Positions 23,529 through 35,392 of a DNA stretch of 64,000 nucleotides are shown here, in pieces. The notes beneath the pieces were generated by a model. It was not told the origin of the DNA and ran no database searches. It saw nothing but the letters and a program-made list of their open reading frames with translations. The first letter of the stretch is position 1; every line of letters begins with the position of its first letter. The DNA comes from Adineta ricciae (taxonomy: Eukaryota; Rotifera; Eurotatoria; Adinetida; Adinetidae). The position numbers were made by a program, and so were the translations under genes. The stretch lies in NCBI GenBank assembly GCA_905250025.1, contig CAJNOJ010000238.1:93942-157941 (forward strand), written 5' to 3'.

Positions 23529-26104
23529 ATGTACCGACAAGTATTGTCTGTTCGATCTCGTCTTTTATCAATACGAATTAATGAAAGGTCTCAAGTAATT
23601 AGTTCCTGATTATCGTTGATTGTCAAGATCGAATCTATTGTTCTATCTAGGTTGCTTGTCTCTCTTCATTACAAGCGGAATGGAGTAAAGCTGCTACGAA
23701 ACAATTAAAGAAAACACCGTTAGATTCGCTCAATTGGACAACTTATGAAGATATTAAATTAAAACCGTTGTACACATCAGATGATGTCAAAAGTAAAGAA
23801 GAAATTCCCGGTGTATTTCCATATACTCGTGGTCCATATCCAACAATGTATGCTCAACGACCGTGGACCATTCGACAGTATGCTGGCTTTAGTACTGTCG
23901 AAGAATCGAATCGATTTTATCGAGCAAATTTAAAAGCTGGTCAGCAAGGTCTTTCGGTAGCTTTTGATTTAGCTACACATCGTGGCTATGATTCTGATAA
24001 TGAACGTGTCAGTGGTGATGTTGGAATGGCTGGTGTTGCTATTGATACTGTTGAAGATATGAAACAATTATTCGATTCAATTCCTCTGTCGAAAATCTCT
24101 GTATCGATGACAATGAATGGTGCTGTCCTACCAGTTCTTGCTATGTATGTTGTTGCTGCTGAAGAACAGGGAGCTAAGCAAGCTGAGTTAAGTGGAACAA
24201 TTCAAAATGATATTTTGAAAGAATTTATGGTTCGTAATACCTATATTTATCCACCGGAACCGTCGATGAAAATCATTGCTGATATTTTTCGATATACATC
24301 GAAGAATATGCCTCAATTTAATTCAATTTCCATCAGTGGTTATCACATGCAAGAAGCCGGTGCAACAGCAACACTTGAGTTAGCCTATACGATCGCTGAT
24401 GGTTTGGAATACTGTCGAACTGGTTTGTTTTCATCGATAGGATTTCAATCATTGAATTGAGATTGATTCATTTTTACCTCCAGGTCTGAATGCTGGTTTG
24501 GCTATTGATGATTTTGCACCACGTCTTTCATTCTTCTGGGGTATCGGAATGAATTTCTATATGGTCAGTTTTGAATTCATTGTTGAACTTCTGGTTTTAT
24601 GAACTTTCTTTCAAGGAAATTGCCAAACTTCGAGCAGCTCGTCGTCTTTGGGCAACTTTGATGAAAAAAAATTTCTCGCCAAAAAAAGCTCAATCAATGA
24701 TGTTACGTTGCCATTGTCAAACATCTGGCTGGTCGCTAACAGCACAAGATCCATACAATAACATCATCCGTACAACATTAGAAGCTTTATCAGCTGTCTT
24801 TGGTGGTACTCAATCACTCCATACGAATTCATTCGACGAAGCACTTGCTCTTCCATCTGTACAAAGTGCACGCATTGCAAGAAATACTCAAATCATTCTA
24901 CAAGAAGAAACGGGCATTCCAAAGGTTCGATTATTTGCACATATTTAATAAATAAAAACGTTTATTTTCACAAATAGATCATTGATCCATGGGCTGGTTC
25001 CTATATGATGGAAGCATTGACTGATGAAGTTTACAATAAAGCTCTTGAATTGATTAATGAGGTTGAAGAAATGGGTGGTATGGCAAAGGCTATTATTGCT
25101 GGCGTACCAAAATTAAAAATCGAAGAATGTGCTGCAAGACGACAAGCAATGATCGACGATGGAAAAGAAACAATTGTTGGCGTAAATAAATATAAATTAG
25201 AGAAAGAGGACGTTATTCAAGTTCTTCAAATTGATAATCGACAAGTTCGACAACAACAAATTGAGAAAATCAAGAAAGTTAAACAAGCACGTGATCAATC
25301 AAAAGCTAATCAATGTTTGGAAAAGATTCGAGAAGTTGCTCGGGACAAATCTGGGAAAGGAAATCTATTGGAAGTATCGATCGAAGCAGCACGTGCTCGA
25401 TGTACATTGGGAGAAATTTCTCAAGCTTTGGAAGATGTTTTCTCGCGACATGTTGCTGATTCACGTCTTGTTAGCGGAGCATATCGAAAAACATTCAATG
25501 ATGGCAAAGATAATAATGAACTTAAACAAGTAGCCGATCGAGTCGAGGTTTGCCTATTGCAATTTAGATTTTCTCCTAGATTAATTAAAACGTTTGTTAT
25601 TTGAATAGAAATTCTCAAAAATCGATGGTCGACGTCCTCGAATTCTCGTAGCCAAAGTGGGTCAAGATGGACATGATCGCGGTGCAAAAGTTATTGCGTC
25701 AGCATTTAGTGATCTTGGATTTGATGTCGATATCGGACCTCTATTTGCGGTAAGTCCTCTTTCTTGAATAGATTCTATAGGACTGCATGTGTACGGATTA
25801 TTTCTAGACTCCATCGGAAGTTGCCCTTCAAGCCATTGATGCTGATGTTCATGTTGTTGGCGTTAGCACATTAGGTGCAGGACACAAAACACTTGTACCT
25901 GAATTGATTAAAAAATTGGCAGAATTAGGTCGACGTGATATTGTGGTTACTGTTGGTGGTGTCATTCCACCTCAAGATTACCAACAATTGTATGATCAAG
26001 GCGTAAAACTTATCTTCGGACCGGGAACTCGTATTCCTGAAGCAGCTCTTCAAATTCTTGATCATGTCGAAAAGACATTCACTTCATCAACTAAATCGAA
26101 ATGA
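23529..26104 (+). CDS. MUT: Methylmalonyl-CoA mutase, mitochondrial
   Basis: Seven exons (23529-23594, 23651-24422, 24484-24563, 24616-24924, 24978-25547, 25609-25749, 25808-26104) give 744 residues, close to the usual 750. The first exon ([17 protein letters not shown]) is Arg/Ser-rich and lacks acidic residues at its start, as expected for a mitochondrial import signal. The substrate barrel carries [27 protein letters not shown] and [10 protein letters not shown]; the cobalamin domain has D-G-H-D-R-G (DxHxxG, about 597-602), [10 protein letters not shown] and CGGV-like [11 protein letters not shown]. The enzyme converts (R)-methylmalonyl-CoA to succinyl-CoA using adenosylcobalamin, the last step of propionate, odd-chain fatty acid and branched amino acid breakdown. 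Phases of all joins agree. The first join (23594/23651) is the least certain. Confidence 0.96.
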
Positions 26105-27725
26105 GAGAAAGCTAGACTAGTTTTTTTCCGTAAAACACATTTGTAGTGCTTCATCAAACAATTGTAGAGTTTATTTTAGAACGACAGAAAAAAAGCGAAC
26201 ACATTGTGTAATTGTTTGATTTGTGCACCCGCAAGAATTATTATGATCTCTCTTTTAGTATTATCCTTGTCATATTTTCAACTTATAGAACTTATTTCAT
26301 ATTGAATAAATGATGATCTATTCATTTTTTGTTAAAATTTTTAATGATGAGCAATGTACATCCTATCCTGACGGATAGGTGAGCATATGTGAAATGTTTG
26401 CTAAATAACTGATCGCAAAGGCACACAAAAAGAAATCTGTATACACATTTTAGGATATGTAAGACAATAATAAGGCAATTATCGGTGTATAAATGTGATC
26501 TTCATGAAGTTGGACTTGGATTGCGAATTTTCGGGAAAATGAGAATCCTTGTAGCAGTATTTTTTGTCAAAAATGTGATTTTCATAGGAAATAGTAAAAA
26601 CAACGGTATGCATGCTTTGAGCTGGGGGTACAGTTTGTTAATTTTTGTTTTCTTCATTTCACTTTTGATAGAATTAGCAGACACAATTGCATTTTATTAT
26701 AAATTAATATTCCAAATAGCTATCGTCGAAAACGGTTGTTCAGTTTTTAAATAGCTAACACGAACTGAGACTTTTCAATTAATCAATACACAGCAGACAG
26801 AAGTAAAAGCAAACAAATCGCGTTTGCAAGAATCCTCTGGAGTCGAATGACGGAAAACGAAAAGGCAGTGAATCATGAAGTTTCATAAACAAAGACGATG
26901 GTACTAATTTTGCTTAATTTATTCTATCGCAATGTTATCGATTGCAAGTGAAAAAAAACCTTCTCTCCCTTCGATCTAAGTTTACCAAACTCAGCTGCCA
27001 AATTATGTTCTTGTGAAGTGACTTATACTCCTCTGCTTTTTTTGTAAATTATAGAATGAAATGAAAATACAGACTTTTCCAAAAACGTAAGGTTCGAGAA
27101 CATAATCAGAATATCCCTTGGCATACGTAAGAGTCGATGCTTAAGAGCTTAGGTTCAAATAAATCAATAGCGCTAGCTACATTACGATATTTCTTTGAAA
27201 TACAGCTGATCATACACGATTCATACTCTACGTACGATGTTCGGCATTCTCACTTTGCGTGTTAATGGGCTTTGAAGATACAAATAAGGATTAAATTTAC
27301 TTTGAATAGTGTTTTGCAGCTGTGCAGTTCAAAAGAATTAGTCTGTATCGATTGCTGAAGATCCTTTTTTGTGTGGCATACGAGGTAAGTGATACAATGG
27401 TAGCTAGAGATAACAAAAGGTTAATGTACATGGAGATAAAAGTGACGTTGTACTATGCGCGTGTTCGCAGCGTGTTTCACACGTACATTGCACTAGTGAT
27501 ACGAAATGAAAAGAAGAACATTTCGCATATGATTCACTAAAGAAAGAAAGAAAGAACCAATTTTTATTCTATTCTTTCCTTTCCTTTTCTTGTATATATC
27601 GATGAAACGAAATCGATCCTTGATAGACGTACTTTTTATTCAAATAGATAGTTAGATAAGGCGTATATAATGGACATCTGTGACATAATAGATTTAAACT
27701 TTTTTTTTGTTTGTAGACTACAGAA
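26105..27725. other. Intergenic region between MUT and PHGDH genes
   Basis: Holds polyadenylation-like AATAAA near 26305. An 89-codon frame at 26485-26754 has one hydrophobic segment but no homologue I recognise and no supporting signals. I see no other gene. Confidence 0.4.
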
Positions 27726-29637
27726 ATGGACTCTTACGATGATATGAACCGTGTTTTAATTACCGACGATGTTGATACACAATGTGTGGATATGTTAAAG
27801 GCAAATGGATTTTTAGTAGAAAAAGATATTAAATTAGCAAAACAACCAAAAGAGGAGCTGATTAAACGTGTTCAAGTACGATTGATTTCTTTTTCGAATT
27901 CTCATAAAATTTAATTTGTTCAACTCTATTAGGAAGTGGATATTTTAATAGTTCGAAGTGCAACAAAAGTAACAAGCGCCATCATTGAAGGATCACCTCG
28001 TTTGAAACTGATCGGTCGCGCTGGTACAGGTACAGATAATATCGATACCGACACAGCTACCCGTCATGGAATTCTAGTCATGAAGTTCGTATCATCGTTG
28101 TGCTTTTCGTCATTGCTTCATATAATTTCTTCATTTAGCACGCCTGGTGGAAATACTCTTTCAGCAGCTGAACACACTTGTGCTTTGATTTGTTCGTTAG
28201 CAAGGTAAACCACAAACAGATCGTTATTGCGTGATCGACGTTTATTGATTTCTTTGCAGGAGTATTCCAAATGCTTGTACTTCATTGAAATCAGGTGCTT
28301 GGCAACGATCAACATTTATGGGCGAAGAATTAAATGGAAAAACATTGGCGATTATTGGTCTAGGAAGAATTGGACGTGAAGTAGCTAAACGAATGCAATC
28401 GTTCAATATGAAGGTTGAATAACTAATAAATTCATATTGAAGATTACCTTGTTTATCCAACCATTTAGACTATTGGCTATGATCCAATTATCACTGCCGA
28501 ACAAAGCTTAACATTTGGGGTAGAATTTTTTGAACTAAAAGATCTTTGGCCATTAGCAGATTATATAACCGTTCATGTTCCATTGATAACAGAAACACAC
28601 CGTGAGTGATCTTGTTGAAAAAAATGATATTTCACTCGTATTCATTTCACTTATTAGATTTAATCAATAGTGAAGTATTATTATCGTGTAAGAAAGGTGT
28701 TAAACTAGTCAACGTTGCTCGCGGAGGAATCATCGATGAGAAGGCACTTCTCGATGCACTCAATGCTGGTCAATGTGGTGGTGCAGCTTTGGATGTCTTC
28801 GAAGAAGAACCACCTGTTGATTTAAAATTAGTTCAACATCCTGGTGTCATTTGTACACCACATTTAGGTGCAAATACACGTGAAGCACAAAAACGTGTTG
28901 CTATTGAATTAGCTCAACAAATCATTGATTTCAAACAAGGTCATTCATTAATTGGAGTAGTCAATGGATCAGCTGTGACATCACAATTCGGTCAAGGTAA
29001 TCGACCTATTCTTTTACTTAGCAAACGATTAGGACAAATTATTGGTGCATCATCGTCGTCCACACCAACACATATATCACTGTCATTTAATCGTAAGTCA
29101 ATTCTTATTTTGATTATACCATTGATCTTTTCTTTGCTCTAGATACCGTTTCAAGTCATTTATTTGAAGCACTCTCCATCTATTTCTCATACGGTTATTT
29201 ACATGAACAAGGCAATAAACGTGTCAATTTTGTTAACGCTCGTCATTTATTCGAAGCAAAGGTATGTCAAATATCGAAGATTTTCTTTTCCAATTGGTTC
29301 TTTCGTTTTGTAGATAGAAATGGTTGTTGATAAAAATCAAGAACTGAATAATGTCTTAGTCATTCGTGTCACAGGTGATAGTGGAATTAAAGAATTATCC
29401 GGTATCGTTTGCGGTGATCATCTCTGGTTAAACAGTGTGAATCAATGTCGTTTCATCGCTCATGTTCCGCTTGACGATGAAAAAACACATGTTGTGGTTC
29501 AACCAATACAAGGATCATTTGTTGACCATCTTCGTGATAATACATCGAAGTATCAAAATCGTATATCAGCCGTATTTGACACAGTTTCTCAAACAGGAAG
29601 CAATCAGGATCAACGGTGGTGTGCATTACTTTTATAA
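27726..29637 (+). CDS. PHGDH: D-3-phosphoglycerate dehydrogenase
   Basis: Eight exons (27726-27875, 27933-28084, 28139-28204, 28260-28413, 28469-28601, 28658-29092, 29143-29261, 29314-29637) give 510 residues. Family marks are RVLITDDVD at the start, [11 protein letters not shown], the Rossmann loop [21 protein letters not shown] and [10 protein letters not shown] with the catalytic His. It oxidises 3-phosphoglycerate to 3-phosphohydroxypyruvate with NAD, the first step of serine synthesis, in the cytosol. The C-terminal part resembles the animal regulatory region only loosely and ends [10 protein letters not shown] diverged copy of the last 80 codons and the 3' flank lies at 32308-32790. Introns are about 50-65 bases and all phases agree. 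Confidence 0.95.
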
Positions 29638-30231
29638 CCAATTGAGAAAGAATCTTTCCTTTTGAATAAGCATTCTTTAACAAAATAAAAGATAATAGAG
29701 ATTAGTAGAATAGACTATTTGTTCGATGTTTCAGCTCAATCAATCACATCTTTGTACTCTCCCATACTGCTTAATTTAATTTTGTTTTCCTTACATGACG
29801 CAACACGATCGATCTTTGCCGAACAAGAACGGTTCCACTATCACACTCTATTTTGAACTGAAAAGCCTTCTGCTCATTGTAGTTTTTCTCGACGAAAGTC
29901 ATTATTTAAAAAATATTGATGAAGTCGTCTATTTTCCACATATTTCACTTATTTAGGTACTTGCGCTTGGCCTTGATGGACGAAGAGATAACAAAGAGAT
30001 TGTCGATGACTTCGTAGAAAACTCTTCATAGATAGGAACCAAAGCTGTTTAGATTGTATTGCATTGATTTGATGATGAGGATCTTTTTTTATAGATGGAG
30101 AAGGAAAAGAACAAAAGAAGAGAAAGGAAACGACCACCGAAGACAAGATGTCGCATGTCTGAATAGACATGTATATGTTTATTAACAACCAAGAAAAGTT
30201 AAGTGAAATGAACAAAAAAAGAGTTTTTGTT
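29638..30231. other. 3' flank of PHGDH and convergent coiled-coil gene
   Basis: Bases 29690-29903 are the 3' flank that is repeated at 32570-32790. I see no gene here. Confidence 0.5.
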
Positions 30232-31873
30232 TTAAGTTTCCATTGTTCGTTGGAAATTTTTCAAACTATTTTGTAATTGAGTTAAAGCCAATTCTACTTG
30301 ACCAAAAGCTGCTTTCATGTTTTGCTTGTATTCACCGTGTTTCTTCTCAAATGCAGAGCATCGGCAATTCACGTTCGAAATCAAGTTCTTCAATTGTGAA
30401 ATCTCAGACTTGAGATCTTTTATTTCTTCCTTTGTTTCGAGTTTTTCCACATTTCGCAAGTTCAACGTTTGTTTAAGTTGTCGGTTTTCTTTCTGCAAAG
30501 CTTCAAGTTGTAAAGCCTGAAACAGAAAAGACAAAAGAAACAATTGCAAAAGAACCACAACATTTATCTAACAAGAAACAAGTCTTAATTGGCACTCACG
30601 AAAGCCGAAAGGTTTTAACACAGATGAATGGGTTAACGATTCTTTCTGACACATTTTGAAGAAGACAGTCGAAATAGAACGTTCACGGTGAAAAATAAGG
30701 AATGTGAATGAACAATGTTTTTTCTATTAACCTTTCCTCTTCCTTTTAGCTTGTCCTCGCAAATAAAGAGAAAGAAAAAACACCAGGTATGTACGATCGG
30801 CAAGAGGAAATCAGTACATGATGAGCGAAGACATGACTGCTTGTATCCAATCAATCAAAGTTGGTGCAGAAGAAATCGAACCAAAACTATCTGTATTCTC
30901 ATACGCCACTACTATTCTCCAATTATCAACAATGAATGGATTGGAAAAAAACATCCCTTACCATTTGTTCTGGTACTGGTACATTTTCTGTTGGCTAGAA
31001 ATCAGATAAAAAGACAAGAAATAAACTACAATCGAGTCGGTTGTTATTTTGTAATCAAATAACCTCAAGCGTCCCAGGTCGAACAATCCCATACACGGAT
31101 CCCATTGGATTCCGACGGTCTCGGATCCCATGTCGGATCCGAAACATGGATTTCCTGGATTTTCTAAGGGTCATCATAGAATATAGCTAGAAAGATCGCC
31201 CATAAAATTTGCAACAACCGACGGGATTTTTCTAGTCGGATTCCAATGCAATTCCGTTTCCAGGAATCCGATCGGATTTTGTCAGATGGTCGGATCCAGC
31301 ATCGGATTTGTTGACCTGGGGAAGAATAAACTACGATTAATCAATCGCTATTTTCAATGAACTAACCTCAAGTGTGTATTGATTATTTGACATATTCCCA
31401 TTTTCAATTGTACCAATATTCTCTCCCATCGAAATCGAACGCATACCTAAACCCTGATCCATTCTAATAGCATTGTCTTGCATTGGAATCAAACGCATAA
31501 CTGAACTCTGATCAGTTTGAATAACATTGTGAGGATTTAAACTTGAACTTGACCGATGACTTCCCAGGTTATTATGGCACGGTCGGTTCCGGCCGGTTAA
31601 GTTCGTTTTTCGACCATTTCCTTGCCGCCGGAAGTTCAAACGTAGGTTCCAGTCATTTCCCGACCGTTTCGTGCAAACTTCGAGCTTGAACCGGTCAGGA
31701 ACTGATCGGATATTTCCTGTGCAATTCCGGCCGGAATCTGGCGGCAGGGGAGCTGCCGGAACTTGCTGGAATCGGCGAAAACTGTGCCGGAACCGACTCA
31801 GATTTCAACGGATCCAGTCGCCGGAATGATCGACCTGGGTTCGTTGTATTTTTCGAGAAATGAAAGCCTTCAT
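30232..31873 (-). CDS. Coiled-coil protein gene, exon interrupted by a miniature element
   Basis: The last exon, 30232-30516 (acceptor TTTCAG), encodes 94 residues of heptad-rich coiled coil: ALQLEALQKENRQLKQ, then EEIKDLKSEISQLKNLI and a tail ending FQRTMET. The preceding coding segment, 31367-31562, ends QYTLE at a GTTAGT donor in phase 0 and carries Met/Asp-rich sequence. It is cut by a 277-base element (31563-31839). Beyond it the frame resumes as RKIQR back to a possible ATG at 31873. Removing the element plus one TT restores one continuous frame; with it, an in-frame TGA appears soon after the insertion. So this copy is probably broken, unless the element is spliced out. Family unknown. 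Confidence 0.5.
31073..31320. mobile_element. GC-rich miniature inverted-repeat element, copy 1
   Basis: Starts CCCAGGTCGAACAATCC and ends with the inverse of CCCAGGTCAACAAATCC; 248 bases, much richer in G+C than its surroundings, with many GGATCC/TCGGAT words. It lies in the intron of the coiled-coil gene, beside a diverged copy of that gene's exon end. No protein is encoded. Confidence 0.75.
31563..31839. mobile_element. GC-rich miniature inverted-repeat element, copy 2, inside an exon
   Basis: Starts CCCAGGTTATTATGGCACGG and ends GATCGACCTGGG; 277 bases, rich in CCGG words. TT is present on both sides, consistent with a 2-base target duplication. It splits the coding segment of the coiled-coil gene. 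Confidence 0.8.
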
Positions 31874-32307
31874 ACTAAAAAATGAAATCAGAGAGATTGT
31901 TCAAGACTAAGATATGTGTTTGGTTATTGACTCAGAAGTGGCGGCCCCAAAGGTAGACCAGAGTGGACAGGCCACCCTAGTGAAAAATTTTGGCACGGCT
32001 GCTATGACTCAGTTCGAGTTCCGTTTAAGTCTGCTATCAGTTCTAGACCAACATTCGAAAAACACCATGATTCGTGAAGCAGTACACTAAAGTATCTCTG
32101 ATAAACAAAAGAATGTGTCCTATACTTTTCTCATAAAGGATGATGATTCACACTGAAGTACGACGAATCCCATTTAAAGAAATGGTGTGACCAATAAAAC
32201 GCTTCAGTGATTTCTTCTATCAGTTTCTTACGATGCGGCTACGACCAGCATTTTTATGTGCTCCAAAAATAAAAAAATACTGCAGGAGGTATAATCGGAT
32301 GATGAGG
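31840..32307. other. Intergenic stretch before the PHGDH fragment
   Basis: No gene recognised. Upstream exons of the coiled-coil gene could lie here, but I could not place any. Confidence 0.35.
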
Positions 32308-32544
32308 GAAATCAAAGAGTTATCTGGTATTGTTAGTGGTAATTATCTCTGGTTGAACAGCGTCAATCAATGTCGTTTTATTGCACATGTTCCACTCGAT
32401 GACGAGAAAACTCACGTTGTTGTCCAACCAATCACAGGAGCATTTGTTGATCATCTTCGCGACAACACATCGAAATATCAGAATCGTATATCAGCTGTCT
32501 TTGACACAGTTTCTCAAACAGGAAGCAATCAGGATCAACGGTAG
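32308..32544 (+). pseudogene. Duplicated 3' fragment of PHGDH
   Basis: This matches the last ~80 codons of the gene at 27726-29637 ([18 protein letters not shown] onward), and the similarity runs on through the 3' flank to about 32790. Changes in the first two thirds are mostly at third codon positions, but the final ~60 bases are almost identical. TGG (Trp) of the intact gene is TAG here, ending the frame at DQR. No catalytic or NAD-binding part is present, so it cannot be a working dehydrogenase. Confidence 0.88.
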
Positions 32545-32799
32545 TGTGCATTACTTTTATAACGAAATAAAAGATAATAGAAATTAGCAGAATAGACTAT
32601 TTGTTCGATGTTTCAGTTCAATCAATCAATCAAATCTTTGTACTATTCCATACTACTTAATTTAATTTTGTTTTCCTCACATGACGTAACACGATCGATC
32701 TTTGCTGAACAAGAATGGATCCACTCTTACACACTCTATCTTGAACTGAAAAACCTTCTGCTCATTGTTGTGTTTCTTGACAAAAAGAGATGATTATTT

Positions 32800-34164
32800 T
32801 TCAAAATAAAAAAGGAAATATTAATCAAATCGGCAATTCCGCCTGTAGACATATCTGTTTTACATACATTTGTTCGTGTTCACATTTAACCGAACCAAAA
32901 CTGATAAGTTAAAAAAAAAGAAGCACTTCAATAGTTCAAAGAGATAATTATGTTTTACATGGCAGGATGCTCATTCCAATTCAATACCGTTTTCCATAAA
33001 TATTTTTGTTAGATCTTTTCTAATCTATTGAATTACAGTCTCTAGTTATATATTTCATTCGGTTCATTTACGATAATTGAAAAATAGATAACACCAATAG
33101 TTAGACACAGAGAGCTTCATCTTGTTAAAGGAGTGTTTATGAGCAAATAATAACTCAGCATTCAAAGCATGAATATTTTACATGTTTCATTTTTTTGTGC
33201 GCTGGGGTTTTATTAAAGAGACATTTGTCTACAAAGGAGCAAAAAACGGAAGGTACGATTAAGTATTGTCTCGAAGGAACCCATTGTTGAATCGAGAATC
33301 TCTGGAATCGTGTTCGTGCATTGCTGCCCCTTGATTTAATTTTGACCAACAAATATTCCGATTAAAAAGTATAACACATTTAATTGGTATTCCTTGATAT
33401 TGAAAAATGATCAGTTTAGAGAAAGTATGAAAAATTGAAAAAAAAAAGAAGAAGAAACGGAATACTAACTTTGTCGATATGATGGACATAGAGATGAATC
33501 GATGCAAGGCTCAGTGAAATGTCGTTTACCAATTCGAAGAAATGTGTGATATCGTGCAAGTTTCGGAATGTGAAAAGATGACGAGACGAATGGAATCGAT
33601 ATGAGTAAAACAAGAATAAGGAGCGACATGTCTTAGTATTAGTGATTCCAGGACGCATTCATTGATGCCGCTATTAGAATCATATATAGTCAATTATAAA
33701 CGAACGCGAATCATACGACTAATCGAGTTTCAGAAAAAGAGACAGAGAAAGAGAGAGAGAGAAAGGAGAAGGAAACAAGTTTATACCCGATGAGTTGATC
33801 GATCATGGANTTCATTGCTGCCGCTATTAGAATCATAAATAGTCAATTATAAACGAACGCGAATCATACGACTAATCGAGTTTCAGAAAAAGAGACAGAG
33901 AAAGAGAGAGAGAGAAAGGAGAAGGAAACAAGTTTATACCCGATGAGTTGATCGATCATGGACGGACAAGTGGGCAGATGACATCATCAGTATGTTGTTC
34001 TGATCGAATAAAAAAGGATGAGAGCGAAACAGGCACAGAGAGAAATATACACATCCTTTTTTTTCATATCCGGCATTTCTCTTCTTTTCTTTTAGCCTCT
34101 AGCACGAGATTGGAACGATCAGATTTATTGATAAAGAAAAAAAGAACACAAAACAGAAACGTAT
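32800..34164. other. Intergenic region with an assembly join
   Basis: Contains the duplicated 152-base block around the N at 33810 and a purine-rich (AGAG) microsatellite inside each copy. I see no gene. Confidence 0.45.
33658..33962. repeat. 152-base near-exact duplication around a single N (assembly join)
   Basis: 33658-33809 and 33811-33962 are nearly identical (a few single-base differences, such as GATGCCG against GCTGCCG) and separated only by the N at 33810. Probably two overlapping contig or haplotype ends left unmerged. Confidence 0.8.
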
Positions 34165-35392
34165 TTATGTCTTGAATCGAACTTGTAATTGACGGCCATG
34201 GAATGGAGTCGCATTTAAACTTTGAACTGCCATTTGAGCTTCTTGATATTGTTCCATGGCAACAAAAGCGTATCTAAATCGAACAGTTTTTTTTCAAAGT
34301 GACAATCGACAACGAAAACAACAATTCTCACCCTTTGCATAAACCAGTATTAAAATCGATAATGATATCAACACGAAGAACACGTCCAAATGGTTGAAAT
34401 AACGCATAGATTTCTTCTTGTGTAGCGCGTTGTCCAATACCATAAATATAAACGACATGGCCACCTTTAGGAGATTCTGGCGGAATAACCGCTTGACCAT
34501 AGTCTCCATAAACAGCTTGCTGAGCACCCGGTGGTCCATATGATGATGGTTGGGGTGCGCCATAATAGCCCGCATACATATCCGCTTGCTGTTGATAGTG
34601 ATGAGGCAAACCGAAAGGATTGCCAAACGGCCCATAGGTGGATTGAGCGGCAACAGCTACGCCATTATTCCATTGACCTTGAAGTTGAGAAGCAGTTCTC
34701 GCTTGGTAATTAGCTGATTGAGCACCCAATGGATCGTATCGATTAGTTCCGTAATTTCTCGGTTGTTTCAATTTAAATGTATTACTTCCTGTTTGATTTG
34801 AGTTCCCTCCATTTGAACTTATCGCTTGTCCACCTCCGTAACTATTCATTGATGGCCGATTAGTTGTAACAGTTGTTGAAATTTGATGTTGAGGGTAAGA
34901 TGATTCATTTCTTTGTTCGTTATTTTGTTGCGATGAATATTCTCCTCCAGCATATTCATTTGAACCGCTTGCTTGCTGCTGCTGTTGTTGTTGTTGTTGA
35001 GGTTTAGTTCCACCGTTATCCCTTTAATTAGAAAAAAAGAACATATTTTACTCCGGATTTCGATTGTGCTGGAAGTTTTCAAGTAAAAAAATGAATGAGA
35101 GTTTGATTCGATTACAAAAAAAAGAATTCAACGCGATTTCGGAGAAAAAAAATAGAATAACATTCTCGTTCTCTCATATCATTTCTCTATTTTCTAACTC
35201 ACATAATTAGGAGCGGCTTTGAAGACTCGCTTAGTCACAGCGAAAGTTTCGATAGAATAAAAGAGGAGACAAAAATCTAAAAATAGAGGAAAAAAAAGTC
35301 CCAAAAAAAAATTAAAAAAAAATTTCTTCATGAAAATCAAAAACAGGAATTATGTTGATTACCCGTCATGAATTTCATTAGTTGAGTAGAAT
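34165..35392 (-). CDS. ELAV/Hu-like RNA-binding protein, C-terminal part with one RRM
   Basis: Three joined exons on the minus strand: a 30-base micro-exon (35363-35392, FYSTNEIHD), a main exon (34332-35021) and a last exon (34165-34273). The protein has a Gln run, a Gly/Asn/Gln/Tyr-rich low-complexity region, then one RRM. RNP2 is VVYIYGI; the DFNTGLCKGYAFVAMEQY block holds RNP1; the end is LQVRFKT. DFNT-CKG-FV and the end at the RRM3 position resemble the third RRM of ELAV/Hu proteins, which bind AU-rich mRNA. No RRM1/RRM2 exons were found upstream, so either the gene continues across long introns or this is a shortened single-RRM relative. The Q/Y-rich region suggests a condensate-prone protein. 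Confidence 0.75.

Noticed and set aside
23529-26104. Possible horizontal transfer of the mutase from bacteria
   Set aside because: Seven exons, mitochondrial-type leader and animal-like sequence throughout; an ordinary animal gene.
26485-26754. 89-codon frame with a hydrophobic segment
   Set aside because: No homologue recognised, no supporting signals, and a matching antisense frame; insufficient evidence for a gene.
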